From assembly GCA_014825775.1 (NCBI GenBank), contig MVAQ01000181.1, positions 1 to 44,386 of the forward strand: DNA of 44,386 nucleotides, in the 5' to 3' direction. This document shows positions 19,603 to 31,049 of the stretch, one piece after another. The DNA is from Krasilnikovozyma curviuscula. Its lineage: Eukaryota; Basidiomycota; Tremellomycetes; Cystofilobasidiales; Mrakiaceae. Below the pieces are notes generated by a model. That model saw only the letters and a list, made by a program, of their open reading frames with translations. It did no database searches and was not told the origin of the DNA. Positions within the stretch are counted from its first letter, which is position 1, and each line of letters begins with the position of its first letter. A program made the position numbers and the translations under genes.

Positions 19603-21378
19603 TTAATTCTCCATCCACTCTCTGAGAACGTCCTCGTAGCGTACAGATCCATCACGCATCTGGCCAACAATTCTCAGCATCACTATGAGTGCTCGTCGAA
19701 TGTAAGTGTTCTCCTTTGCCCCATCTACAGCCAGATATGCCTCCTCACTGCCAATTGCGACCATCTTCTTAGAGTAAGAAACTCCTGGATTGTGATGGCT
19801 GATTTCAAAGTGTCGGTGGTGAGAAGAGAAAATAATTTCGGTAGTAACTGTGAGGCATTGGTGAAGTGGTGATCGATTTGGAAGTGAGGTTGAGTAACGC
19901 AGTTGTATGTTGGGATCTGGGAGGTTCGAAAAGATTGAAAGTTTCGCATACGGGAGGGATTGGGTTTGAGGAAGGAACGCGGTCATCTTGAAATAGCAGT
20001 GAAAAAAACTCTGTGAGTATATTAGAAGTGAAAAGTCGCGGAGGGATACGCAACTTACAGATACTGTTTGTTCTCCAACTTTCCTCACAACTTTCTCAAT
20101 GAATTTCAACTTTTTCAGCTCAGGCTTCCCCAAAACCTTTTTTAAAGGCCAAATTATCATCTCTCCATCACTATAAGATAGCTTGTGCCCAACACAACCA
20201 TACAAGCCAGCGTAAGAACAAATAGATAAACAGAAGTTGGATGAGACTCACCTGTGTTCCGGAAGGATTGATCTTCCAAATCTCACCTCTACTCTCTAAA
20301 ACGACTCCCTCAAGATTCGTTATTTTGATGGAGCCGTACTTAAGTTGAAACATCTCTCCTTTTTCAGGTAAAGGGAGGTGTCGAGTTTGGTACACCGAGA
20401 TTGACGAAGATAGCAGCGGTTTCGACTTAGAGAAAGTGAGGTAAGAGTTGGTTGTTGAAACAGTTGTGTGTTTTGATTTGAATGATTTGGATGAAGAAAG
20501 AGAGGTTGGAGGTGCTAGTGTTGGAGATTGCGGATGTGCGGGGGAGGATGCGACTACATGAAGGAACAAAGTCAGAATGAACCACCGCTTCTGGACACAC
20601 AAAGAAGACATCTGAGGACTATCTAACTACCTGATTGTGGTGGGGATGGTGGCAAGAAAGACGCATCGGCCTCAGGCCCAACAGTATGCACAGCACTCCT
20701 TGTTACCAGCTTTTCCTGCAGCGGAGATGCAAGAGCAGACTCCTGAAATCTAACCTGAGGAGTATCAATGGGGCAATATCTTTGCTGATGAGATGGACGA
20801 TGGTAAGAACTTGGACGTGAAAGTTGATGTTCGTTGTATGGAGTTTTGAATGCTGCTGTAACATGGGAATTTGGCTCAACGAGCCGAGCTGGAGTCTGGA
20901 AGGATAGTTGCCTCTGGTGATACCTAGGGTATAGAGGTAATGACTGGTGGGAAAGAGAGCGTCCTTTGATTGACTGATCGATGGGGAGGGATGGTAAGGT
21001 TGATTGGTGAAGCTGACGTTGGCTGATAAACCGATTCAACTCCTGAACATTCCCAGGTTTGACTGAACTGCCAGAGTCCTTCTTATCGAATTCTTCCTCC
21101 CCATCGTTCTTGATGTTTTCAATTTCTTGACGGACGTTCTCCAGAGACAATCGTTTTCTCGCTTGCACGACAACCTTCTTTCTCCTCATTTCTCTCCAAG
21201 TTTTCTCTAGTTCTCTAACATGTGGAGGTGTAACTTCTAGAAAATTTGAGGATGGGGAGACTGAGAATAACCTTGGTCTAGGAGGACAGGAAGTTGGAGC
21301 CATCTGAAGTCCAGTCTGTCGTGTATTATCTTGAAATGCGCCAGAATTCAAAGTAGAGAATGTCAATCCAAGGATCAT
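19603..21378 (-). CDS. uncharacterised protein, 526 aa
   Basis: No family firmly recognised. Exons are 21378-20631, 20553-20252, 20181-20059 and 20010-19603; all junctions are GT-AG and phases agree (1581 nt). Residues 1-250 are polar, with a basic, probably helical stretch (LEKTWREMRRKKVVVQARKR) near residue 60. A Ser/Lys-rich segment follows. The ordered part is near residues 300-390: LKYGSIKITNLEGVVLESRG, EIWKINPSGTQLSYSDGEMI, then a charged helix (PELKKLKFIEKVVRKVGE). The SYSDG turn and strand pattern faintly recall polo-box-like beta sheets, but this is weak and there is no kinase domain. The C-terminus (KENTYIRRALIVMLRIVGQM) is helical. Start is the first ATG; a Met 24 residues on is an alternative. 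Confidence 0.6.
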
Positions 21379-21602
21379 TTGAAGCAAAGAACACTAAAAT
21401 GAAAATATACCATGTTGCATATATAGACGTTAAAATTGTGTTTCCAGAAACTTTCAGTATTTCAGGGAGAGCGTCCAGCGTCAAACTCACCCTTGGCGCG
21501 TGACTTTTGTAGCAGCAGCGAGACCAACACTGACGCTGCCAAAACTTGAGATTGACTGAAGGTAGCTGAGATGAAATATTGGAATCAAATTTTAGAAGTG
21601 TC

Positions 21603-22709
21603 CTAGAGTGGCCGTGAGTGTATTGGTCCGTCTTGTCCCGGATAATATGGCCTCAGTTCAGGAGCATCCAACGTGCAGAACGTCCCGTTAGGCATGATGA
21701 GCCTCACCAGGTCTTTCTCCTGACCTCTAATCGCCGTTTCGTCTTCCTTCTCATTCTCGTCCTCGTCACCTCGATGCACTTGACTATACGTCGAAACCAT
21801 CAACCCCATTTCACCTTCCATCAACTGCCACACCCACAGCAACTCATCAATCTGATTGTCCCCTTGCACTTGAATCTCAGCCATCATATTTTCCTTCAAC
21901 TCCCCAACCTGATACCTCTCGTAAAAAAAGGACAAGATCTGAACAAGTCGTCCTCTGATCTTCTCTTCGTCCTTAAGGAGGTGGAGCTGGATCAACTTGA
22001 GGTTCGGGAAGGTGAGGTAAAATTCTGTCTCTGCGACACCTGCAAAAGGCAGTTCTTGGGTGATGCGGCTGAAGAAAGCTTCCCTTGGGTTGTTGATGAT
22101 TCGATTGGGGATCCCAGTCATGGAGACTTCGGTGACATGGTCTAGTCGAGTGCAAGCGATGATGAAGTCGTCAGAGACGTTAAATTTCCTCGATTCTGCT
22201 ACGAATTCAAGTCGGGTTAAGAGTGGTGATGTGGCTGCAAGCGATGGGATTAGTTGATGGGAGAGTGTGGACATTGATGTTGAGATCCGATCGGCTACTG
22301 TGAGCCGAACTAGTCTGAGGACCCTCAGGTTTGGGAGTAGAAAGTGAGGATGTATTACGGCTTCTACAGGGATTGCTTTGACGTCCACTACAAGCTCTTC
22401 GACCCAACGATTGTGTCCACCTCCTGTCGCGCACAGGATCCCTCCATCAGATAATACACCTTTGGAGACCAACAGGGTTTCCCAATGAGATTGATTTGAG
22501 ATTATGACTTTCTCGTACAAAAATGGTGTGAAGAGCTCATAAAACAGCTTAGATACGGTGGGGAGGCTTGGCCGATGTGTTGAAATGTTACAGTCGTAAA
22601 TGAGAGGCACTAGCACATTGAGGATCTCCGATGGGAGGTTATCCATCTTTAGAAGTGATGCTGATGGTGCTGGATTGGGGTATGGGGGTCTACACGGCGA
22701 TGGAGACAT
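21603..22709 (-). CDS. F-box-like protein, about 368 aa, single exon
   Basis: A single uninterrupted frame, unusual in this intron-rich window. An F-box-like helix set follows the N-terminus: LPSEILNVLVPLIYDCN, then HRPSLPTVSKLFYELFTPFL with YEKVII, a layout common in basidiomycete F-box/LRR-like proteins. The remainder carries leucine-rich strands (LLPNLRVLRLVRLTV, SPLLTRLEFV, FPNLKLIQLHLL) and an acidic stretch near residue 320 (GDEDENEKEDE). Likely role is Skp1-dependent substrate recognition, inferred only. The ATG at 22709 is used; the ATG at 22646 (MDNLPSEIL) is a tighter fit to the domain start. The gene sits 500 bp from the divergent DPH5 gene. Confidence 0.65.
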   Translation of the reverse strand: MSPSPCRPPYPNPAPSASLLKMDNLPSEILNVLVPLIYDCNISTHRPSLPTVSKLFYELFTPFLYEKVIISNQSHWETLLVSKGVLSDGGILCATGGGHNRWVEELVVDVKAIPVEAVIHPHFLLPNLRVLRLVRLTVADRISTSMSTLSHQLIPSLAATSPLLTRLEFVAESRKFNVSDDFIIACTRLDHVTEVSMTGIPNRIINNPREAFFSRITQELPFAGVAETEFYLTFPNLKLIQLHLLKDEEKIRGRLVQILSFFYERYQVGELKENMMAEIQVQGDNQIDELLWVWQLMEGEMGLMVSTYSQVHRGDEDENEKEDETAIRGQEKDLVRLIMPNGTFCTLDAPELRPYYPGQDGPIHSRPL

Positions 22710-23209
22710 CAACTACGGTTACTCACCCAAATTCAGACTTTTTTTTTCGCTAAGAACGACTCACAGTGAAAATAAAAGAACTGGCCAAAATCCGATCAGG
22801 GAAAGACCAGAGAGGGATTTGTTGCCAGCAGAATGGTTCACTCTGCTGGAAGTAAGGTAAGTCAGAAGGAGGTTCGATACAGCGACGGAAAATCAGAACA
22901 AACCACATACGTGATGTGACTACTGTCCTCTTCAAGATGTTAGCCAAACTCCAATCATACACGTAAAGTTTTCAGAAGCTAATCTGTCGCTGGTTGTTAA
23001 CGGTGGCATCCCTTCGAATCTGAGCAAGAGCCTTTCTGGTCCAGCACCGATTCGCCAAAACTTTTGCTGTAGAGCTGAGAGAAAGGTACATTTCCGCCAC
23101 CCTAAGTTTCCGACCACGGTTCACGTATATTGCAAAACAATCTATCAGTTCAAACCCCCAACGACAACATACAGCAGCGCCTGTGTACTTCCCCAAATAG
23201 AGCTCCAGT
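22710..23209. promoter_or_regulatory. divergent promoter region (F-box-like / DPH5)
   Basis: This 500-bp gap lies between two divergently transcribed starts. It has a T-run at 22740-22748 and several small ORFs in both directions that do not look coding. No clear TATA box was seen. Confidence 0.5.
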
Positions 23210-24652
23210 ATGCTGTACGTTATCGGCCTAGGTCTCGCTGACGAGAAAGACATCACAGTCCGTGGTCTGGAGGTCAGTTTGCCGGTTCTTTATCTCTGTC
23301 AGCTCATGTAGCTCATAGGTTTCTCCTTCTTTCCTATATCAGGCTGTCCAAAGTTGTTCCAAAGTATTCCTTGAAGCTTATACTAGTGTCTTGCTGGTCC
23401 CAAAAGAACGACTGGTCAGTTCTCGCTTCTTGAACTCCCACTCCTCCTTCTTTCGTCGAAAAATTTGTAACACAGGTGTCGATCTCCATAGGAAACATTC
23501 TACAAAAAGGAAATCATTACAAGCACTCGAGAAATGGTTGAGACTGAATCAGAGGTGATCCTGGAGGCAGCAAAAAGTGAAGATGTGGCGTTCTTGGTCG
23601 TTGGTGACCCCTTTGGAGCAACGACACATACGGATCTGTTGTTGAGGGCGAGAGAGTTAAAGATCGAGACGCAGGTTATACATAATGCGTCGGTGTTGAA
23701 TGCGATCGGTGCTTGGTGAGTTCGACCGTCACTCTGGCTTAGTTTTGCGGTTGTCTTCCAGAGGAAACAGAAGAATCTGTCTCAAATTGTGAAAAAGAAA
23801 AAAGAGAAAAGATATTAACTGGAACTGAACCTTTTCTTTATAGCGGTATGCAACTCTATAACTTTGGCTCAACAGTCTCTCTGGTCTTCTTCACCGACAC
23901 CTGGAAACCGACGTCATACTACGATCGAATTGCTGAGAATGTGAAGTTGGGATTGCACACGATACTGCTGTTGGATATTAAAGTGCGAGAGCAAAGTCCA
24001 GAGAACATGGCGAGGTGTGTCTCTTCGACCAAGATTCTTTACTCGCCGCCGCTGCGTACTAAGTCTTCATCTCTCGTTCAGAGGTCGACTGATATATGAG
24101 CCACCAAGGTACATGACGCCAGCACTAGCCATCGCCCAACTGATTGAAACGGAAGAAATCAGAGGGGAGGGGATCTTAAACCCGAAAGAGACGCTCGCAA
24201 TCACCTGCTCTCGACTGGGCGCTCCCACACAGAAGTTTTTCAGCGGTACGCTGGAGGAACTCTCGACGCTGGACGAGGAGGAGTTTGGTGGACCGCTGCA
24301 TAGTTTGGTTCTAGGTCAGTTGCTTCTGGGGACCGAAGTTGGTACCATTCCAAACGCTGACTCGTTGACTTGACGGTATTTTTTGCTTGCGTACGGGGAC
24401 CACAGTCGGTAAGCGTACACATCCGTTGGAGATTGCGTTCGCTGGTGGGTTTGCCGTCGGTGGAACGGAAGGAAACTGGTGGAAGTGAGTGTTTTTTTTT
24501 CTTCTTTTTTTTTCAGTGGTCAGCTCGCTACCATTTTCCACGATCCTCTACTGCCGTGAGCTCTGCTTTTCTGACACTTGTTCAATCTTTCCCTTCATTC
24601 CACAAGGGTTGCGAAAGAGGTATACGGTGTCGAACTAGAAGGCGAACATTAA
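23210..24652 (+). CDS. DPH5: diphthine methyl ester synthase, 295 aa
   Basis: S-adenosylmethionine-dependent methyltransferase that methylates the ACP-modified histidine of elongation factor 2 in diphthamide synthesis; cytosolic. Exons are 23210-23272, 23343-23414, 23492-23715, 23844-24014, 24082-24314, 24406-24484 and 24607-24652; phases agree. Signature segments are all present: [20 protein letters not shown] at the start, [50 protein letters not shown] with [31 protein letters not shown] with LLLDIKV, and C-terminal [10 protein letters not shown]. Length equals that of yeast and human Dph5 (about 285-300). The sixth intron (122 nt) is long and T-rich. Very secure call. Confidence 0.97.
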
Positions 24653-26337
24653 TTGCCAGACGATAAATTGTTGTTTTTCTGATATCAACGCGCCGAGCTG
24701 TGGGGCAGTCTCACGGCCCTCGTTAAACCTTCAACGAATCTGTAAAGTGAGAAAGAAAAAGAAGCATATTCAAGAGGAAATCGTTTCAAATTGATCTAGG
24801 ATTTAATGAAGCCCGTTCGTCCTGCAGGAGATTGAAAGAGAAGGGGAGCCGTGTTACGCACTCAGGCGGTGCATTGCCATCCATCAGTTATCCCTTTCTG
24901 CACAAGAAATAGGGACACTGTGCCTCAATTCGACCACTCTGCCCATCTATCTCTGGATCCCCAAGTTTCCCTATCCAGCTCGTTGGGTTTTCTCTTGTTG
25001 CCTTCTTCTCGCAAAGTTACCCCTCTGTCATGCACGCTAGCGATCATATGGCAATTGACGAGAGGGAACACCAGCTCTGGATTCTGGGTTTGCGATAATG
25101 AGATTGTTGTCGGGTGAGAATCAGTAGGTGGAGGGTTTTCGTCCGTACGGACACATGGTGGTGATGAGGACAACGGCGGTAGGGGCAGTGTCCGCCTTCG
25201 CTTGTCCTGTTCTCCAGAGAACTCCATACATATTCTTTGCTTGCGTGCGGCCATCCAGACGTCCTTCAAGCTCGGGGTGTCACTCGTTTGAAGGACAAAA
25301 TATACAGCTACCGCGCGTCGTAAGATTGTCACTGTTTGATTGGGACTCCTTCAGGCTGCTGCAGCACCCTTTCTCTCGACGCAAAACGTGCACTATTTAC
25401 TCTTTCCCTTGTGCTATAGCAATCCTGGTTCCTTATCGAAGGTGACGAACAGACTTCTTCGCTGTCTCAACTTTCACTTAAAAACAATTTCTACCACCTC
25501 ACTTGTTTCCTCATAATCTCCATCCAACCTCACTTCTTATTGGCCAGTCTCTCCGGCCTCAGATCGTTCATAATTACAATGCTACGTTGATCGACTATGG
25601 CGGTGACTGAATGGAACGCCTGCAGGCTGTTACGATCAATCGGCCAAGGTAGCGTATCCGCTGTCGATGTCATCTTTATCCCTCAAACATTCACCCTCAA
25701 CCACTACCAAATCAGTTCTTGACTTATTCTCTGAAGTAGTAAATAGTCTTGCTGTTGGACCTTCAAGCCTTCGCTTCCTCTTCAACACGACCAGAGGACA
25801 AGGGAGCGAAGACGCAACGTTGCTTGCCCCGCGATCTCTTTCACGCCACTTCTCTTCTCCTTCGACCCGTCCTCCCTCTCAAGTTCTCTCCTTTTGTAAG
25901 ATTTCTTCTTCCTCTCCTTCCTTTACTCGAACAATTGCGCCAACCGGTACTCTCGCCTCGACTCCCGTCGCAACACGCGCGGCGAGACTTGGCCGCACCG
26001 TTGCTTACCTCAACTAATTTCAACCGCTCTGGCTCTACAACTGCCCGTGCAAACCGTCGACGCAATCGTAACGGCTCCTTCATTCGCACTATGAAAGCAG
26101 CCGTCAGATGGTTGGCAAAAAGAAACAGGTGCGACCTTGTGGACCATCTCCACCAAGCGGTGCTGGCGCTGTCTCAGGCGCCATTTTGAATCGAAAATGC
26201 TGTGTCTATCTCCTCGGGGAAGTGACTAATTCGCCAGTCAAGCCTCCTCCTCTTGCGCTCTCTCCTCGCCCTCAAGAGAGAATCTCTTGCTGTTTGTTTT
26301 GATACCCTCTCCCCTTGCTTTGGCTCCTGTGAGCGAG

Positions 26338-26344
26338 TATAAAG
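26338..26344 (+). promoter_or_regulatory. candidate TATA box of the bZIP gene
   Basis: TATAAAG lies 1031 bp before the main ATG at 27375 and about 100 bp before the first ATG-initiated upstream ORF. Because the leader between them has no other coding role, it may set the start of a long 5' untranslated leader. Confidence 0.4.
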
Positions 26345-26447
26345 CGGCGCAGTAGTAATCTGAAACGAGGGCCAATTAGCGACAAATCGCAGCTCGAAGG
26401 ACGATCTCCTCCTTTGCCGAGCCGAAAGCTCACTAAAAAAACTTCGT

Positions 26448-26522
26448 ATGGGTCATCCGCCTGAATCCACCAAATACGTCAAATCAGGAAGGGGAGAAAA
26501 AATAAAAAACTTGAAACGCTAA
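26448..26522 (+). promoter_or_regulatory. upstream ORF 1 of the bZIP gene (24 aa)
   Basis: A short ORF, MGHPPESTKYVKSGRGEKIK plus four residues, then TAA. It is the first ATG downstream of the candidate TATA box. Two further ORFs follow: 26944-26964 (6 aa) and 26993-27256 (MVAGKSSSPPPIV..., unspliced 87 aa, possibly spliced at 27174). Such leaders often restrict translation of bZIP regulators. Conservation would decide. Confidence 0.35.
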
Positions 26523-27374
26523 CGAAAATCGTCGGAGCCCTTCTTTCCCATTTTTCTTCGTGGAGGTTCGTAAGCCGGTACAATAGACGCCTTCGTCTGC
26601 CTCTCAACCACGACCTTCACTCCAAACCTTTTCTTCTTCTCCATTCAATCTCCCTCTACTCGGCAGCTCGATCCTCGAAAAGGTTGGATAGCCGAGAAAC
26701 CGCAGATTCAAAGGTCGTCACCCCAACGCGGGACTGAACCACCTGATCCGAAAATCTCAAGAGGTTTTCCCCTCTATTCTCTATCCAACTGCCATCGAGA
26801 ATCCCTGCAGGGGTGAATACCATCTTCCAGCTTGCTTGGCTATTCAGAGAGAGACTTCTTTCTTGTCGGTGAGTCTTGTCAATCTTTGGATTTTGTTTTC
26901 CCCAGAAAAATCCACGCTTCGACGGGAGCCCGTACCACTTGGCATGCGTTTTTCAATCGACTGACTCTTTTCCTTTGCTCCTTCCTCTCCTTATGGTAGC
27001 AGGAAAGAGTTCATCTCCGCCTCCGATTGTCGAAGCTCCGTTTGGTTCACCAGCTGGAAAAGTTCCATTCAGTTTGGTCAGGCGGAAACCTCGGCTCCTC
27101 AACCAAGACCCTCGCACTCGCACCATTCGAACGGAAAAGGCCTCCCTCTCTCGCAAAGAACTACTTGTGGTAGTGAGTACAGCTCTTTTATTCTCCTACT
27201 CTCCTTCGAGTTGGTATGCGAGTCAGATTGAGCGGTCTGACGCTTTTGTCCACTGACTTGCTGCAGATCTTCTCCACGCAACCCTGCGAGGTGCTTGTTT
27301 GCTGGTTGTGCAGATCATTCTTCAACAATCGAGGCTCTCCCCTTTGACAACTCCTCTTCCTTGATAACTCTCTT

Positions 27375-29493
27375 ATGCCCGCACTTCGAACAACCAAATC
27401 AACCTCTAATTCGGCATTCAACAACACCACCAACCCGGCCCTTCCCCCTATGCCTGTTCGTCGAAGCTCTCGTTCATCCACCATCACGAAGGCCAACCAC
27501 CAGCAACCTAGCCCACCACATTCTCTACTTGACGAAGAAGACGGGAGTCACGAGGACGAAGAAGAAGAATACGACGATTCGGGCGACAACCTTCAATCGA
27601 TGATTCAGAGAGTTTCAAAGGAGGAAGAAGGAAGCTTTGAAGAGGAGGACTACGATGAAGAAGAGAATGGAAGATCTCCAGAGAAGAATCTCAAGCGTGG
27701 GTTGAGTCTCAAAACGAGAAACAGATTGAAGCAGAGAGCTCATCGCGGTAAGTGTTTTCTTCTTTGATATGCTTATGCGCGTTCCCTTCTTTTTTTTTTG
27801 GTTACTCTAGCTGATTTCCAGCATCGCTTATTTCTCTAAAAACCTTAACAGAACGTCGTGCTCTGCACCTTCAACAGCTTGAGTCCCGAATAGCGCACCT
27901 CGATCTTTCAGAGACTGAGCGCTTGGCCACATTATCAGCTTTGGAAACTAAGATTGCCGCCCATGAGAAGACCATACAGAAGCAATTGACATACATCAAG
28001 AAGCTTGAAGAATGGGTCAAAGAAGTCTTTGGTCAAGGTGGTAAAGAGCAGGAGGCCGAAAAGTTTTTAAAATTCCTCAAGGTTGAAAACAAGCCCAAAC
28101 CGGAGGACGATATTGAGATGATGGCTCCTCATCCCGCTGGGAGAAGAGCAGCTGTTCCACATGTCCCTGAAGTTCCATCTTCCCACTTGATCAAGAAGAC
28201 CCAAAGTCAGCAACAACCTCGTCCGTCAATGTTGAGTTCTTCACCAACCGCAATGACCTTCCCTATCCCATCGCCTCCTTCCATGTCCTCCGATGCAGAT
28301 GCCTTCAACACTTCCTCAACCACACCAAGTTCCTCAGCATCGCGTTCGATGGATGTCTTCCCTAGTGGAGTAGCAGGCGTTCCAAGTCGGAGTTTCTCAC
28401 TTCCCATCCCACGTCAGCAATCACAGCAGGTACAGCCGCTGACACCACCTCTTGCGACACATTACCTACCACTCCACCAACAGCAGCAACAACAACAGCA
28501 ACAGTATCAGCTGTCACCTCAGCAGCAGGCTGTCCAACAGCTTCCGATGTCGCCTATCCCAATCCATTCTCCCTCCTCCACCCCTTACTTCCCACACCAG
28601 CTCCTCTCGGACCCGCAGTCGCAACTCGACCTGTTCACAATGCTGATGAACAGCAGCCCTAACAGAGACTACTACGATGGCAAGACAGTATTGTTACCGG
28701 GGGATCAGTCGTTGCTTGATACTATGTTTGTCGGCAGGAGGAATCCGATCGATGGAAGCTTGATTCCTGGAAGCTTAGCAGATCCAAGAATTCCTTGGGT
28801 TGTTTGCAAAGCTGGTAGAGTTGAGCTGTTAAAGGTGAGCTCTGCTTTTGTTTCAGCGCTTCTCAGGTGAATTCAACCTCACGAAACCTCTCCTGTTGTT
28901 GGACCCTGTAGCGTTGCCGCGATCCCCTTTTCGACTTGACAGGTCTTTTGAGAGAGTTGATTACTGGAAGTTTAATCTTTGGTGATGTCTGGGATGTCGA
29001 TGTGATTATTGCTCTCCTGCCGCCCTGCCCGCCTTGGCTCTAAACTCAACTTTCTTTCTCCGTCTTTTTTAAGTCTTGGGAAATTCCAGCTCACCTCCAC
29101 CAATATTTCCCGACTTCCTCCCCACACTTGGCTAGCTGGAGACGTCGGTTTAACCACACAGGCTCCACAGTCTCTCAAATCATCACCAGCACCGAGACGC
29201 CCAGCGGCCGATGGAGCTGGCGAGGTCTAGGCTGCCCGGCGCCAGGCGAAGAGAACTTTGCCGAAGAATGGAAACAAATCAGTGAAGGCGTCTGGAGACT
29301 GGAATCTTCCTCAATCACAAACTCGCTCAATCTTCACAACAACAACGGCGGTGAGATGCTGTCTCCGCACTCGACTCCAGTTTTGAATAAGACAGACGAG
29401 AATAAAAAGTGGTCCCCGAATGGAGACACATCAATTGCTTTGCCGACAATGGACCAGAACACCGGTAGTAATGGAGAATACTTTCTGAACTAG
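27375..29493 (+). CDS. bZIP transcription factor, 585 aa
   Basis: Nuclear DNA-binding regulator. Exons are 27375-27747, 27852-28834, 28912-28981 and 29162-29493; phases agree. The basic region spans the first intron: SLKTRNRLKQRAHRERRALH, with the NxxxQRAxRER spacing of fungal AP-1/Pap1-like bZIPs, followed by a zipper (LQQLESRIAHLDLSETERLA) and more heptads to about residue 170. Upstream is an acidic stretch (residues 50-105). Downstream is a Ser/Pro- and Gln-rich linker with a nine-Gln run near residue 335, then an ordered C-terminal domain (LLPGDQSLLDTMFVGRRNPI, DPRIPWVVCKAGRVELLK, RWSWRGLGC). An in-frame stop upstream fixes the ATG. Without the last intron (180 nt) the protein would stop at 29043; the clean 111-codon last exon favours splicing. 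Target genes unknown. Confidence 0.8.
28478..28530 (+). repeat. CAG/CAA repeat (poly-Gln) in the bZIP gene
   Basis: Runs of CAG and CAA codons encode nine consecutive glutamines, with further Gln pairs and triplets after them. Mixed CAG/CAA codons make it less prone to slippage than a pure repeat. Probably part of an activation or low-complexity region. Confidence 0.75.
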
Positions 29494-30195
29494 AAACAAA
29501 AAAAATCACTTGGGACATTCAATTCTCTCTTCTTGTCTTTCTTTTCTTCTGTCCTTATTTCTTGAATGCCTAAAATCCTCTCTCTGGGCTATATGGACGT
29601 TGTGTTGGACACGCCAGAAGTTATATTAGTTCTTGGCGACATTGCCGTCGTTTTACCTTCCTTCTCTTAACGAACACTCTCTCCCTCCCTCCTATCTTTC
29701 CTCCCCGTTTTCTTTTACAGTGTTTCTTGCCCTTTGGACAATGCTTCCTATATATTGTTGCTTTTATTATAATTTCTACCTACCCTTAACCCCGACCCTC
29801 TTGTTTCCCACCTCTCTTCGCGGGTGCGACTCCATCTCTCTCACAGAACAAGAACATTGATTAAATATCCGTTGAGCATGGACTCTCTGTATCATTCTTT
29901 TCACACACATATCTTTCTCGTCGCTTTACTTTTATTTGAAGTCCTCAACCCCTTTGAGAACTTACCTCGCATAACGAGCGCAGCCTCTAAGACATACTGT
30001 AGTAATTCACAGTGCCAGAATTTTAAGCTTTGCTAGGTTGAGCTGGGGTTCCTCATTTCAGATGCTTTGCGACAGCGCGCGTTGTCAGTTGCGTCCTGAT
30101 CTCAACGACATCGCCGTGAAACCCCAATATTCAATCAACAGCCCTCAAGCTCTCCCAATCAGTCCACAAACTCATTAGGAATATCTCACAATATA
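29494..30195. other. intergenic gap: bZIP 3' end and prefoldin promoter
   Basis: A 700-bp pyrimidine-rich stretch. The ORFs at 29633-29860 and 29824-30036 are CT-driven and do not look coding. No RNA gene was recognised. Confidence 0.55.
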
Positions 30196-31049
30196 ATGGC
30201 AGCTGTCCAAGTAGCAGCTGAAGCGTGAGTTCCTTGGCCGACGACGTCTTTGTTTCCACTTGGACTAAGGCAACTGATGAATACCTTCTTGGGTTTGACA
30301 CTCGGTAGGAAACGAATGGAAATCCAGTTACAAGATCTGAGCAAACAATTTCAGAAGTTCCAGACTGGTAAGTGCATCTAGCCTCTTTTCGTTGACGGTG
30401 AGAAGTCAGAGCAGGATCCTGACGGTGGGGTGCCCACCCTCTTGTTCCCTTCTTATGCAATAGATCTCACACTGGCAGTCGAAGCTCGTCAACGATTAGA
30501 TTCGCAGCTGACAGAGAACGAGGGCGTCTTAAAAGTACTAATAAAAATCCACCACCTCCTTTCACCACTGGAGAGCATGTATCGCTGACGATTTCTTGTT
30601 TGCTACTAGGAATTCTCGACACTGAAACCACACAATGAAATATACAAGCTTTTGGGACCAGCACTGATAAAACAGGACTCTGCAGAAGCGAAGACGAACG
30701 TCGAAAAGAGGTTGGAATTCATCAAAAAAGAAATGTGAGAGACTTTCCTTCTGATTGTTCACCAGATGGTTTCTTCGAAGCGTCTGAAAATTACACTGAG
30801 CTAATCAACTCACTATCTGATTGTTTGGGATCTAGTGCGAGGGTTGAGGATAACTTGAAGGACCTTTCGACAAAGAGCGAGGCCAAGAAACTCGAAGTCA
30901 GTACAGCAACCTCTGTTTAAATCCCTTCTTCATAAAAAGTGGTTCTCTGTTGATTTGAAAAATACTCAATCTCTTTTGCATCTTCTTCCGTGACGCGTTT
31001 GTAGATTGTTGCGCTGCAGGGCAGATATCAGCAGCTGGTACCTCAGTGA
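30196..31049 (+). CDS. YKE2: prefoldin subunit 6, 129 aa
   Basis: Beta-type subunit of the prefoldin hexamer, which hands unfolded actin and tubulin to the CCT chaperonin in the cytosol. Exons are 30196-30224, 30309-30367, 30464-30534, 30610-30734, 30836-30896 and 31005-31049; phases agree (390 nt). The protein is two coiled-coil helices around a central beta hairpin: KRMEIQLQDLSKQFQKFQ, EARQRLDSQLTENEGVLK, then the diagnostic NEIYKLLGPALIKQD hairpin, then EAKTNVEKRLEFIKKEIAR to EAKKLEIVALQGRYQQL. Length is typical for the subunit (about 115-130). Start ATG lies in AATATAATGG context. Confidence 0.93.

Larger units (their letters stand above)
24653..27374. other. 2.7-kb region: DPH5 3' end, promoter and long leader of the bZIP gene
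   Basis: No supported gene. Scattered ORFs (25667-26302 plus, 24925-25332 minus) are Arg/Ser/Pro-rich with no family features. A TATA box at 26338-26344 and at least three ATG-initiated upstream ORFs between 26448 and 27256 suggest a leader of up to 1 kb for the bZIP gene. Possible leader introns begin with GTGAGT near 26870 and at 27174. Confidence 0.5.

Noticed and set aside
25667..26302. Overlapping plus-strand ORFs between DPH5 and the bZIP gene
   Set aside because: Two frames are open at once from CT-rich sequence; no family signal and no start or splice context.
28207..28407. Minus-strand ORF inside the bZIP gene
   Set aside because: Antisense shadow of a Ser/Pro-rich coding stretch.
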